From NCBI GenBank assembly GCA_963695075.1, contig CAVOFR010000005.1, positions 62,001 through 126,000 of the forward strand: DNA of 64,000 nucleotides. The letters run 5' to 3'. How positions within the stretch are numbered: the stretch's first letter is position 1; each line of letters begins with the position of its first letter. Under the pieces are notes generated by a model. That model was not told the DNA's origin. It was given only the letters and a program-made list of their open reading frames with translations, and made no database searches. Of the stretch, positions 8,854 to 16,729 are shown piece by piece. The DNA is from CAWCAL01 sp963695075. Lineage in GTDB: Bacteria; Actinomycetota; Acidimicrobiia; Acidimicrobiales; CAWCAL01. Both the position numbers and the translations under genes were made by a program.

Positions 8854-9645
8854 GTGACCTCACCGTTCGCTGCCTATCAACGCGATGGTGTGGTGCTGGT
8901 GCGCGGGGCGGTGCCCCCGGATCTGTTGTCGCTGGCCGAGGCGGGCGTGGAAGCGGTGACGGCCGATCCGAGTCCGCGAGCCATCGTGGCCTCGGCCGAC
9001 GACGACCCCGGGTTCTTCATCGAGGACTTCCGCACGTCCGAGCGCCAACCCGAGCTGAAACAGCTGGTCACGAGCCCGAGGCTGGGACGGCTGGCCGCCG
9101 AGCTCACCGGGTCCCGGACCATTCGCTTCTACCACGACCACGTCCTGGTGAAGCGGGCCGGGACTCGACAGCCCACTCCGTGGCACCAGGACCAGCCCTA
9201 CTACGACATCGACGGGTGGCAGAACGTCTCCTTCTGGATCCCGGTCGACCCCGTTCCCGAGGAGGCCTCGCTCGAAGTCGCCGTCGGCTCGCACCTCGGG
9301 CCCTGGTATCTCCCGAGAACGTTCCTCGACGAACAGGCGCGCTGGTTTCCCGAGGGCACACTGGCCGAGCCTCCTGACATGGAAGCCGAGCCGGCGCCGT
9401 TCGCAACTGTCCGCTGGGCGCTCGAGCCGGGTGACCTCGTGGCCTTCCACATGGCGGCTCTCCACCGAGCCGGCGCCGCGCCGTTGGACCGGGACCGGCG
9501 TGTCGTCTCGGTCCGATACATCGGAGATGATGTGGTCCATGCTCCGCGGGTCTGGACCACCTCACCCGACTTCAGCGACGTGACCGCATCCCTCACGCCG
9601 GGCGATGCGCTGGACCATCCGCTCTTTCCCCTGGTGTGGTCCTGA
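8854..9645 (+). CDS. phytanoyl-CoA dioxygenase (PhyH) family protein
   Basis: A 263-residue non-haem Fe(II)/2-oxoglutarate oxygenase. The start VTSPFAAYQRDGVVLVRGAV is typical of PhyH N-termini. The iron ligands are HxD in PWHQDQPYYD and the distal His in FHMAALHRAG; the 2-oxoglutarate Arg is in RRVVSVRY. The GTG at 8854 overlaps the stop of an eight-codon ATG frame (8831-8857) that has its own GAGAGGAG ribosome site, so the gene may be translated by coupling to a leader peptide. An in-frame ATG at 8770 is possible but adds an atypical basic tail. Substrate unknown. Confidence 0.88.
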   Translation: MTSPFAAYQRDGVVLVRGAVPPDLLSLAEAGVEAVTADPSPRAIVASADDDPGFFIEDFRTSERQPELKQLVTSPRLGRLAAELTGSRTIRFYHDHVLVKRAGTRQPTPWHQDQPYYDIDGWQNVSFWIPVDPVPEEASLEVAVGSHLGPWYLPRTFLDEQARWFPEGTLAEPPDMEAEPAPFATVRWALEPGDLVAFHMAALHRAGAAPLDRDRRVVSVRYIGDDVVHAPRVWTTSPDFSDVTASLTPGDALDHPLFPLVWS

Positions 9646-9648
9646 CCG

Positions 9649-9743
9649 GCGCTACCCCTATCCTGCGCTGGGCCCCCTCGCTGCGCTGTTCCCCGCGCTG
9701 CGCCTCTCCACCCCCCAACCTTCCCCCGGTATCGGCTTCCTCC
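9649..9743 (+). other. C-rich, purine-poor leader before typA
   Basis: The 95 bp between the PhyH and typA genes is strongly pyrimidine-biased and contains repeated CGCTGCGC. It has no clear Shine-Dalgarno sequence before the typA GTG. Confidence 0.4.
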
Positions 9744-11585
9744 GTGTCCAACCTCATCAGCCGCGACGACATCCGCAACGTCGCCATAATCGCCCACGTC
9801 GATCACGGCAAGACGACGCTCGTCGACGCCATGCTCCAGCAGACCGGCGCGCTCCGCGAGGGGGCCGCGCTGGTCGACCGCGTCATGGACTCGACCGATC
9901 TCGAGCGCGAGAAGGGCATCACCATCCTGGCCAAGAACACGGCCGTGCGATGGAACGGCGTGAAGATCAACATCGTGGACACTCCCGGCCACGCCGATTT
10001 CGGCGGTGAGGTCGAGCGAGCCCTGACGATGGTCGACGGCGTCCTGCTGCTCGTCGACGCCGCCGAAGGCCCACTCCCTCAGACCCGCTTCGTCCTCCGC
10101 AAGGCGCTCGAGTCCGATCTTCCGGTCGTCGTGGTGGTGAACAAGCTCGACCGGCCCGATGCGCGCACCGCCGAGGTCGTTCACGAGGTCGAGGACCTCT
10201 TCCTCGACATCGACGCCGAGGAACACCAGCTGGACTTCCCGGTCGTGTACGCGTCGGCCCGGAGCGGCTGGGCCGGCTTGGACCGAGACGTCCCCGGAAC
10301 GGATCTGACGCCCCTGTTCCAGACCCTGGTCGACCACGTGCCGTCGCCGACCCATGACCCGGATCATCCCGCGCAGGCGTGGGTGACCAATCTCGACGCC
10401 TCGCCGTACGTTGGCCGACTCGCGCTGTGCCGCGTGCTCCACGGCACCCTGAGAGCCGGCCAGTCGGTGGCGTGGTGCCGAGCCGACGGCACGGTGCAGA
10501 ACGCGAAGATGGGTGAGCTCTACGTGACCGAGGGCCTCGAGCGCGTCGACGCCGCCGAGGTGGGACCGGGCGAGATCATCGCCCTCTCGGGTCTGCCCGA
10601 GGTGACGATCGGTGAGACGATCGCCGATCCGGCCGATCCGAGACCGCTCCCGGTGATAGCGGTGGACGAGCCGAGCCTCTCGGTGCAGATCGGCGTGAAC
10701 AGCTCGCCGCTCGCCGGCCGCGACGGCACGAGACTCACCGCCCGGATGATCGAGTCGCGCCTCGACACCGAGTTGGTCGGCAACGTCAGCCTGCGGGTGC
10801 TTCCCACCGACCGCCCCGACGCGTGGGAGGTGCAGGGCCGGGGTGAGCTCCAGCTCGCGGTGCTCGTCGAGACCATGCGCCGTGAGGGATTCGAGATGAC
10901 GGTGGGCCGACCCAGGGTCCTGACCCGCGAGATCGACGGCACGATGCACGAGCCGGTCGAGCGGCTGGTCGTCGATGTGCCCGAGGACTACCTCGGGGCC
11001 GTGACCCAACTGGTCGCCCAGCGTCGAGGCCGGATGATCGAGATGGTCAACCACGGATCCGGCTGGGTGCGGCTCGACCACATCGTCCCCGCTCGGGGTC
11101 TGATCGGGTTCCGCACCGAGTTTCTCACCGAGACCAGGGGAACCGGCATCTACCATCACACGTTCGAAGGGTGGGAGCCATGGTCGGGCGAACTCCGCAC
11201 GCGTAACACCGGCAGCGTGGTCGCCGATCGCAGCGGAGGGGTGACCGGCTATGCCATCACGGCACTGCAGGAGCGGAGCACCCTCTTCGTCGCACCAGGG
11301 GTCCAGACGTACGTCGGGATGATCGTGGGCGAGAACCCCCGCGCCGAGGAGATGGACGTGAACATCTGCCGGGAGAAGAAGCAGACCAACGTGCGAGCGG
11401 CTGCTTCCGACGACACCATCCGGCTCACACCGCCGGTCGTGTTCAACCTCGAGCAGGCGCTCGAGTGGGTCGCGGTGGACGAGTGCGTCGAGGTCACGCC
11501 CGACAACCTGCGGCTGCGCAAGGTCACCCTCGACGCCGGTGAGCGGGCCCGGGCCCGCAAGGCCGAGAAGAACGCCCGCGTCTGA
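9744..11585 (+). CDS. typA: ribosome-associated translational GTPase TypA/BipA
   Basis: A 613-residue protein, the normal TypA length. G1 is AHVDHGKTT, G2 lies in EREKGITI, G3 is DTPGHADFGGEV and G4 is NKLDRPDA. The C-terminal half carries EF-G-like domains and the TypA-specific tail (EQALEWVAVDECVEVTP, then LRLRKVTLDAGER). It binds the 70S ribosome and helps ribosome assembly and stress adaptation. The GTG at 9744 starts the conserved ISRDDIRNVAIIAHVDHG; the frame is open further upstream but C-rich. A hairpin follows directly at the stop codon. Confidence 0.97.
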   Translation: MSNLISRDDIRNVAIIAHVDHGKTTLVDAMLQQTGALREGAALVDRVMDSTDLEREKGITILAKNTAVRWNGVKINIVDTPGHADFGGEVERALTMVDGVLLLVDAAEGPLPQTRFVLRKALESDLPVVVVVNKLDRPDARTAEVVHEVEDLFLDIDAEEHQLDFPVVYASARSGWAGLDRDVPGTDLTPLFQTLVDHVPSPTHDPDHPAQAWVTNLDASPYVGRLALCRVLHGTLRAGQSVAWCRADGTVQNAKMGELYVTEGLERVDAAEVGPGEIIALSGLPEVTIGETIADPADPRPLPVIAVDEPSLSVQIGVNSSPLAGRDGTRLTARMIESRLDTELVGNVSLRVLPTDRPDAWEVQGRGELQLAVLVETMRREGFEMTVGRPRVLTREIDGTMHEPVERLVVDVPEDYLGAVTQLVAQRRGRMIEMVNHGSGWVRLDHIVPARGLIGFRTEFLTETRGTGIYHHTFEGWEPWSGELRTRNTGSVVADRSGGVTGYAITALQERSTLFVAPGVQTYVGMIVGENPRAEEMDVNICREKKQTNVRAAASDDTIRLTPPVVFNLEQALEWVAVDECVEVTPDNLRLRKVTLDAGERARARKAEKNARV

Positions 11586-11619
11586 GTGCGTTACCCGGGG
11601 ACAGACCCCGAACGCACTC
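11584..11619 (+). terminator. hairpin at the end of typA
   Basis: GAGTGCGTT (11584-11592) pairs perfectly with AACGCACTC (11611-11619), and inside this CGGGG pairs with CCCCG with a small bulge. The stem begins in the stop codon. No T-run follows, so it could be an intrinsic terminator of GC-rich type or a repeat; a 15-nt half-copy of the right arm occurs at 1972-1986. Confidence 0.6.
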
Positions 11620-11686
11620 CCCCAACTTGCGGCCTCAGAGGTCGGAAGTGGGTTTTCAGGCGGCGAGTTCGGCGAGACTGGGACGA

Positions 11687-12853
11687 ATGACTCCACCCCT
11701 CGGCGGCACCACCGATGCCCGATTCGCGGCGATGCGAGACGCGTTCGTCACGAACTTCGAGGCGATCGACGACGATCCCGGCGATCTCGGCGCATCGCTC
11801 TGCATCATGGCCGGCGGCAAGGTGGTCGTCGACCTGTGGGGCGGGTGGACCGATCAGGCGATGAGTACGGCCTGGCAGGCCGACACCCTGCTCAACATCT
11901 ACTCGGTGGGCAAGGCGGTGGCCGCCGTGACCGCACTGGCGATGGTGGACAGGGGCGAGATGGCACTGGATGAACCGCTGGTCACCCGGTGGCCCGAGAT
12001 GACGGGGGAGGGGCGCGAGCGGATCACCCTGCGCCACGCCCTGGCCCATCAGGCCGGCCTTCCCGCCGTGCGGGTTCCGTTGCCCGACGAGGCCATCCTC
12101 GACTGGATCCACATGTGCTCGGCACTCGCTGCCACACCCCCGTGGTGGACTCCGGGCGAGGCGCACGGATACCACGTCAACACGTTCGGTTTCCTGGTCG
12201 GCGAGCCGGTGTGCCGCACGCTCGGGACGTCGTTCGACCGAGCGATGCGCCAGCTGGTGACGGAGCCGGCCGAGGCCGATGACCTGTTCATCGGCTTGCC
12301 CACCTCCGAGCATCATCGGTGCGCCGAGATGGACGTCCACGGCATCGAGGTCGTCGACCTGCTGCCCGAACCCGAGGCCGGCGACGACGTTGCCCTGCTC
12401 GCCCGCCACGCCTACTTCAACCCGCGCACGATGAGCGGCATGGGCCTGGTCAATGACGCACCCTGGCGCGAGGCGATGGTGCCATCCACCAACGGACACG
12501 CCACGGCCCGGAGTGTCGCCGGGTTCTACGCCGCTCTGCTCCCATCCGCCGGCGACGGCCGACTGCTCAGCGGTCCGCTCCTGACCGAGGCGACCTCGAT
12601 CCAGGCCGACGGGATCGATCGGGTGCTCGGTCGCCCGTCGCGATTCGGACTCGGCTTCATGCTCCACCAGGACGAGCGGCCCATCGGCTTGGGCCCGGCG
12701 TCCTTCGGCCACTTCGGCTACGGCGGCTCGCTGGGCTTCGCCGATCCCGACGCGGATATCGCGTTCGCCTACCTCATCAGCCGTCCCGGCGATCGCTGGC
12801 AGATGCCCCGCACCAGGCGCCTGCTGGCCATCCTGGCCGACTGCCTCTCATAG
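11687..12853 (+). CDS. beta-lactamase-fold serine hydrolase (class C / EstB-like esterase)
   Basis: A 388-residue protein of the serine beta-lactamase-like superfamily. The SxxK nucleophile motif is SVGK (Ser73, Lys76) in NIYSVGKAVAAV. GYHVNTFGFLVGE at about 161-173 takes the place of the YxN motif, and GHFGYGG replaces KTG near the C-terminus. There is no signal peptide, so it is probably a cytoplasmic esterase or peptidase rather than a true beta-lactamase. It is convergent with the HhH gene, 6 bp away. Confidence 0.88.
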   Translation: MTPPLGGTTDARFAAMRDAFVTNFEAIDDDPGDLGASLCIMAGGKVVVDLWGGWTDQAMSTAWQADTLLNIYSVGKAVAAVTALAMVDRGEMALDEPLVTRWPEMTGEGRERITLRHALAHQAGLPAVRVPLPDEAILDWIHMCSALAATPPWWTPGEAHGYHVNTFGFLVGEPVCRTLGTSFDRAMRQLVTEPAEADDLFIGLPTSEHHRCAEMDVHGIEVVDLLPEPEAGDDVALLARHAYFNPRTMSGMGLVNDAPWREAMVPSTNGHATARSVAGFYAALLPSAGDGRLLSGPLLTEATSIQADGIDRVLGRPSRFGLGFMLHQDERPIGLGPASFGHFGYGGSLGFADPDADIAFAYLISRPGDRWQMPRTRRLLAILADCLS

Positions 12854-12859
12854 GCCGGG

Positions 12860-13717
12860 TCATCGGCCTCGGACGACCCGGACTCCGGACGGACCGGGCG
12901 AGTCGGATGCGACGGTCCACTGGCCGTGGCCGGGTTCCTCCTCGTAGATCACCACCCAATCTCGGGTACGGCCCCGCTGATGCGCGCGAGCCGAGTTGGA
13001 GTACAGCGCCGTGTAGTGCCGATCCCCCCGCGACGTGTGGAGAATCGGTAGCCACCGCTCCCCGTCGGGGTTGAACCGCCGGGGGGCGATCCTGGGCAGA
13101 GCTCCGGCATTGGCCTTTCTGCGGTACTCCCGATCCACGTCGAGCAGGTCCTCGGCCGGCGGCCGGTCGTCCGGCGGGGGGTCGAATGCCTGGCGGTGCC
13201 GCCGGTACTGGAGCCGACCGGCCAGGGAGTCGATCACCGACCTGATCCGTTTCGACCCGAAACCCCCGACCGTCGCGAGCCGACCGTCGTGAGCCGCGGC
13301 CTCGAGCTCCTCGAGCGTCTCGATGTCCAGCTGCTCGTGGATCCGCTCCGCCAACTCCGGACCGATGCCGGCCACGGTTGCCAGCACGTCCTCCGGTGCC
13401 ACCTCGCCCCGGAGGCGGTCGAGCCATCGCCAGCGACCGGTCTCGATGATCTCGGCGATTGCCCGGGCCAGCGCCCGGCCGATCGTCGGCACGTCCTCCA
13501 GGCCGTGGACGCCCTCCCGTCGGTAGATGTCCGACGCGGGTTCGGACATCTCGTCCAGCGTGTCCGCGGCTCGGCGGTAAGCGTTCACCCGACGAGGTTC
13601 GGCGTCCTGCGCTTCGAGGAGATCGGCGACCTGACCGAACTGGCGCGCGACGTCCCGATTGAACTCGAGACCCGTGGCGCGATTCGACGAACGTGCGGCG
13701 CCCGACGATGTTGCCAT
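12860..13717 (-). CDS. helix-hairpin-helix protein related to the N-terminal domain of PolX
   Basis: A 285-residue protein. Residues about 15-70 (FNRDVARQFGQVADLLE, then AYRRAADTLDEM) match the 8-kDa domain of family X DNA polymerases. GLEDVPTIGRALARAIAEI and VAGIGPELAERIHE are two HhH DNA-binding motifs, and a third lies at VGGFGSKRIRSVID. The nucleotidyltransferase palm and PHP exonuclease are absent. The C-terminal ~120 residues (WLPILHTSRGDRHYTALYSN onward) are a separate beta-type domain. It probably binds DNA; the role is unknown. It is divergent from the amphi-Trp gene 53 bp away. Confidence 0.82.
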   Translation of the reverse strand: MATSSGAARSSNRATGLEFNRDVARQFGQVADLLEAQDAEPRRVNAYRRAADTLDEMSEPASDIYRREGVHGLEDVPTIGRALARAIAEIIETGRWRWLDRLRGEVAPEDVLATVAGIGPELAERIHEQLDIETLEELEAAAHDGRLATVGGFGSKRIRSVIDSLAGRLQYRRHRQAFDPPPDDRPPAEDLLDVDREYRRKANAGALPRIAPRRFNPDGERWLPILHTSRGDRHYTALYSNSARAHQRGRTRDWVVIYEEEPGHGQWTVASDSPGPSGVRVVRGR

Positions 13718-13770
13718 GCGTTCGACCTCCGCGCACCAGCTTGGCATGATCAAGCCAAGGAGCGTGTGCC

Positions 13771-13989
13771 ATGAAGATCCTCGAGTTCGAGAGCAAGCAG
13801 AAGCTGTCCAGAGAGGAGGCGGCCGCTCTGCTGAGGGAGCTGGCCGACACCCTCGCCCGCAACAATGAGTTCGCTTTCGAGCGGGAGGGCGTTCCCTTCC
13901 ACGTCGCGGTGGCCGACGAGGTCGAGCTCGAGGTGGAGCTCGAGGTTGAGGACGACGAGACCAGCCTCGAGATCGAGTTGAGCTGGTAG
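13771..13989 (+). CDS. amphi-Trp domain small protein
   Basis: A 72-residue acidic protein with the pattern of the amphi-Trp domain: MKILEFESKQKLSREEAAALLRELAD, an Asn-Glu turn, then alternating Glu/Val strands ending in LEIELSW. This small domain is often found next to DNA-related or stress genes; its biochemical role is not established. It is divergent from the HhH protein, with which it shares a 53-bp promoter region. Confidence 0.85.
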   Translation: MKILEFESKQKLSREEAAALLRELADTLARNNEFAFEREGVPFHVAVADEVELEVELEVEDDETSLEIELSW

Positions 13990-14024
13990 CCGTCCCGGCC
14001 GACATCCCGAACTCCGTCGCCCCG

Positions 14025-14058
14025 ACCGTCGCCCAGCGACGGTGAGGGACCAGATTTC
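14025..14058 (+). repeat. 34-nt hairpin repeat, copy A
   Basis: The stem is ACCGTCGC...GCGACGGT with a short loop, followed by GAGGGACCAGATTTC. The right end touches the stop codon of the O-methyltransferase gene (14057). The same 34-nt element occurs at 19675-19708 (minus) and 20780-20813 (plus), with a diverged copy at 14774-14808. Confidence 0.85.
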
Positions 14059-14722
14059 AGCGCGGGGCGGGGCGGATCAGGGTGACGCCGTCGCCGACGG
14101 GCAGGATCATCGAAGTGGTCCGCTGGTCGGCGGTCACGTGGTCGTTGAACCGGCGGATCTCCATCGTGTTCTCGTCCCGTTTGTCGGCATCGGCGACGTT
14201 GCCGCTCCACAGCACGTTGTCCACCGCGATCAGCCCGGCGGGATTCATCCGGGGCACCAGCTCCTCGTAGTACTGGATGTACTCGGGCTTGTGGGCATCG
14301 ACGAAGGCGAAGTCGATGTGCGGCTCGGTCGGCAGCGATTGCAGCGTCTCGACCGCCGGCGCCAGCCGTAGCTCGATCCGGTCGTCGACGCCCGCTTTGC
14401 TCCAGTGATCGCGGGCGACGGCGGTCCACTCTTCGCTGACGTCACAACACAACAGGCGTCCGCCGGGGGCGAGATTGCGGGCGATCGCCAGGGCCGAATA
14501 CCCGGTGAAGGTGCCGACCTCGACGGCGAAGCTGGGAGCGATCGTCCCCACCAGCATCTCCATAAAAGCACTCTGGACCGTGCCCACCCGCATGATCGAC
14601 CAGTCGCCGGCCACTTCCTCGGTGGTGGCGATCAGCGACCGCTGGACCGGGTCCGGGAGCGGTGCGTGCGCCTCGAGGTACCTCTGGAGCTCGTCGGAGA
14701 TGAGGAAGGATTCAGATGCCAT
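14057..14722 (-). CDS. class I SAM-dependent O-methyltransferase (CCoAOMT-like)
   Basis: A 221-residue protein of the small catechol/caffeoyl-CoA O-methyltransferase family. VEVGTFTGYSALAIA is SAM motif I, LLCCDVSEEWTAVARDHW holds the acidic SAM-ribose residue, and DFAFVDAHKPEYIQYYEEL holds the metal-binding Asp. AVDNVLWSGNVAD provides the further metal-binding Asp-Asn pair. It probably methylates a catechol-type hydroxyl in the cytoplasm. Repeat copy A lies across its stop codon. Confidence 0.93.
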   Translation of the reverse strand: MASESFLISDELQRYLEAHAPLPDPVQRSLIATTEEVAGDWSIMRVGTVQSAFMEMLVGTIAPSFAVEVGTFTGYSALAIARNLAPGGRLLCCDVSEEWTAVARDHWSKAGVDDRIELRLAPAVETLQSLPTEPHIDFAFVDAHKPEYIQYYEELVPRMNPAGLIAVDNVLWSGNVADADKRDENTMEIRRFNDHVTADQRTTSMILPVGDGVTLIRPAPR

Positions 14723-14739
14723 GGCGATGTTCTATCCCC

Positions 14740-15408
14740 TCATCCGCCCGGGGACTTCAAAACGTGGTCCTCGACCCTCGGTAGCCGACGGTGGCGGACC
14801 AGATCTTCCGTGAGGAGCGTGTCTGCGACCGTCGTCAGGGCGGCGGTCAGATGGCTTCGCTGTCGCTCGGCCGGCCAGGCGTCGCGATCGAGTGTGGCGC
14901 GCAGTGCGATGCCGTCGATGATCGCCATGACGTGATCGACGGCCCACCCACCATCGGCGTCGTCGGCGTGATCGCCGACGAGTGGGCGCAGCCGGTAGGT
15001 CAGCGCTTCGTCCCACTCGTCGTACATGCGCCGATGGAAGGCGGCAAGATCGGGGTCGGCGAGCGCAGCGGCGCGCACGCTGAGCCAGACGCGCCACGAT
15101 GTGGCGACGTCGTCGTCAGTCGGAAGGATCGCGGCCAGGCTGTCGACCGGCGACGCGTCGGCCGGTAGCTCGACGAATCGGCGCGCCATCTGCGCTCTGG
15201 CATGGTCGAGGGCGGCATCGACCAGCTCGGCCCGGTCGAGGAAGTAGTGCGTGACCAGCCCGGTCGTGGCGCCGACCCGGCGGGCCAGGGCTCGAAGGCT
15301 CAGACCGGGCAGGCCGCGCTCGGCGATGAGCCGGTACGCCGCCGCGGCAAGCTCGGCCCTGCGATCGAGCGGTTCGGGTGGAGGGGAGGAGGCGGCGATG
15401 TCCGAACT
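14740..15408 (-). CDS. TetR family regulator, start codon unclear (in-frame amber stop)
   Basis: Codons open from 15408 encode a normal TetR N-terminus (RRAELAAAAYRLIAERG, then LSLRALARRVGATTGLVTHYF) and a ligand-binding domain to 14740. No ATG, GTG, TTG or CTG precedes the HTH in this frame. In-frame ATGs exist at 15435 and 15420, but a TAG at 15409-15411 separates them from the rest. It may start at the rare codon ATC (15397-15399), be a recent nonsense mutant, or contain a sequencing error. The C-terminal codons run through a copy of the 34-nt repeat (14774-14808). It is divergent from the P450 at 15465 and is its likely regulator. Confidence 0.75.
   Translation of the reverse strand, partial: SSDIAASSPPPEPLDRRAELAAAAYRLIAERGLPGLSLRALARRVGATTGLVTHYFLDRAELVDAALDHARAQMARRFVELPADASPVDSLAAILPTDDDVATSWRVWLSVRAAALADPDLAAFHRRMYDEWDEALTYRLRPLVGDHADDADGGWAVDHVMAIIDGIALRATLDRDAWPAERQRSHLTAALTTVADTLLTEDLVRHRRLPRVEDHVLKSPGG
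14774..14808 (+). repeat. 34-nt hairpin repeat, diverged copy B inside the TetR 3' end
   Basis: ACCCTCG...CGACGGTG followed by GCGGACCAGATCTTC matches copies A, C and D except for one stem mismatch and one inserted base near the end. It encodes the residues around LVRHRRLPRV at the TetR C-terminus, so the repeat contributes coding sequence. Confidence 0.65.
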
Positions 15409-15416
15409 CTAGTACG

Positions 15417-15437
15417 ACATAACACCTGTTGTCATGT
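15417..15437. promoter_or_regulatory. putative TetR operator between tetR-like gene and P450
   Basis: A 21-bp imperfect palindrome with outer arms ACAT/ATGT and inner arms ACA/TGT lies in the divergent region. This is the size and symmetry expected of a TetR-family operator. It would sit between the P450 start and its regulator and could control both. No binding evidence exists. Confidence 0.5.
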
Positions 15438-15464
15438 GCGTGTCGGCCGCCTAGGATCCGCTGC

Positions 15465-16670
15465 ATGAGCACCGATCTCTCCGCCGCACCGGTCGAATAC
15501 AACCCGTACAGGTTCTCGGTCCACGACGACCCCTACGCGGTCTACCAGCGGCTGCGCGAGGAGGCCCCCGCCTACTGGAATGACGAGCTCCGGTTCTGGG
15601 CGCTGAGTCGTTTCGAGGACGTGCTGGAGGGTTTCCGTGACTTCGCCACCCTCTCGTCGACGGGCGGAGTCGCGCTCGAGCAGCGCGGCCACACCAACAC
15701 CGACTTCCGGCAGATGATCGAGATGGATCCGCCCGAGCACACCTCGTACCGCAAGCTGGTGAACCGCGTCTTCACCGGGCGCCGGGTGGCCGAGATGGAA
15801 GACCAGGTGCGCTCCATCGTGCGGGGCTACGTCGATCGGGCCGCGGCCAAGGGCGAGGCCGACGTGGTGGCCGACATCAGTGGGCCGTTTCCCATGGACG
15901 TCATCGCCGCAGTCCTCGGCATCCCCGAGGCCGATCGCCCCGGCCTGCGGCATCACGCCGACCAGATCCTCATCCGCGAGGACGGCTCGCCGGTCATGCC
16001 CCCCGCGGCGCTCGACGGCATGTTCGGCGTTCTCCAGTACTTCATCGACGATCTGCCCCAGCGTCGTGGCGGCCGGCAGGCGGGTCTCATCACCGATCTG
16101 ATGGAGGCCGAGGTCGACGGCCGTAAGCTGAACGACGAGGAGCTGCTGGGGTTCTGTGTCCTCTTCGTGATCGCCGGCCACGAGACCACGACGAAGATGG
16201 TGGCCAACGCGGTCGAGATCTTCGACCGCCATCCCGCCCAGCGGCAGCAGATCATCGACGACCCGTCGTTGATCGCCGACGCCGTCGAGGAGGTCCTCCG
16301 TTTCCACAACTCGACGCAGTACATGCACCGCACGCTCACACGCGATGTCGAGCTCCATGGCCAGGAGCTCGAACAGGGCCAGTCGGTCCTGTTGCACATC
16401 GGTGCCGCCAACCACGATCCCCGGGAGTTCGGCCCCACCGCCGAGGAGTTCGACATCCACCGCCGTCCCGAACGGCACCTCGCCTTCGGCTACGGCGCCC
16501 ACTTCTGCATGGGAGCCGCGCTGGCCCGTATGGAGGGCAGGGTCGCGCTGGAAGAGATCTACGCCCGCTTGCCCGACCTCGAGGTGCAGCGCGATGGGGC
16601 CGTGAGGTTCCACAGCAGCAACGTCACGGGCTGGACCTCGCTACCCATTCGCTTCACCCCGAGCGCGTAA
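15465..16670 (+). CDS. cytochrome P450
   Basis: A 401-residue soluble bacterial P450 of usual length. The I-helix oxygen-activation motif is AGHETTT, the K-helix ExxR is EEVLR, and the haem-binding loop is FGYGAHFCMGAALAR with the thiolate Cys. The stretch MDPPEHTSYRKLVNRVF is the C-helix region found in CYP families that act on small hydrophobics and terpenes. No ferredoxin or reductase is adjacent. It is probably controlled by the divergent TetR-like regulator. Confidence 0.96.
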   Translation: MSTDLSAAPVEYNPYRFSVHDDPYAVYQRLREEAPAYWNDELRFWALSRFEDVLEGFRDFATLSSTGGVALEQRGHTNTDFRQMIEMDPPEHTSYRKLVNRVFTGRRVAEMEDQVRSIVRGYVDRAAAKGEADVVADISGPFPMDVIAAVLGIPEADRPGLRHHADQILIREDGSPVMPPAALDGMFGVLQYFIDDLPQRRGGRQAGLITDLMEAEVDGRKLNDEELLGFCVLFVIAGHETTTKMVANAVEIFDRHPAQRQQIIDDPSLIADAVEEVLRFHNSTQYMHRTLTRDVELHGQELEQGQSVLLHIGAANHDPREFGPTAEEFDIHRRPERHLAFGYGAHFCMGAALARMEGRVALEEIYARLPDLEVQRDGAVRFHSSNVTGWTSLPIRFTPSA

Positions 16671-16729
16671 CGTCTCCGCCGGGGAGCGGCATATTCTTCA
16701 GTAATACCGATGATTTCTGGAGGTCGGCC

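Noticed and set aside
9201..11696. 831-codon minus-strand open frame
   Set aside because: It is the antisense shadow of typA, a typical product of high GC content; the plus strand has all GTPase motifs.
13771..13989. Reading the amphi-Trp region as part of a longer minus-strand HhH gene (open to 14005)
   Set aside because: The minus-strand frame above 13717 is Arg/Pro-rich and lacks homology, while the plus strand encodes a clear amphi-Trp domain.
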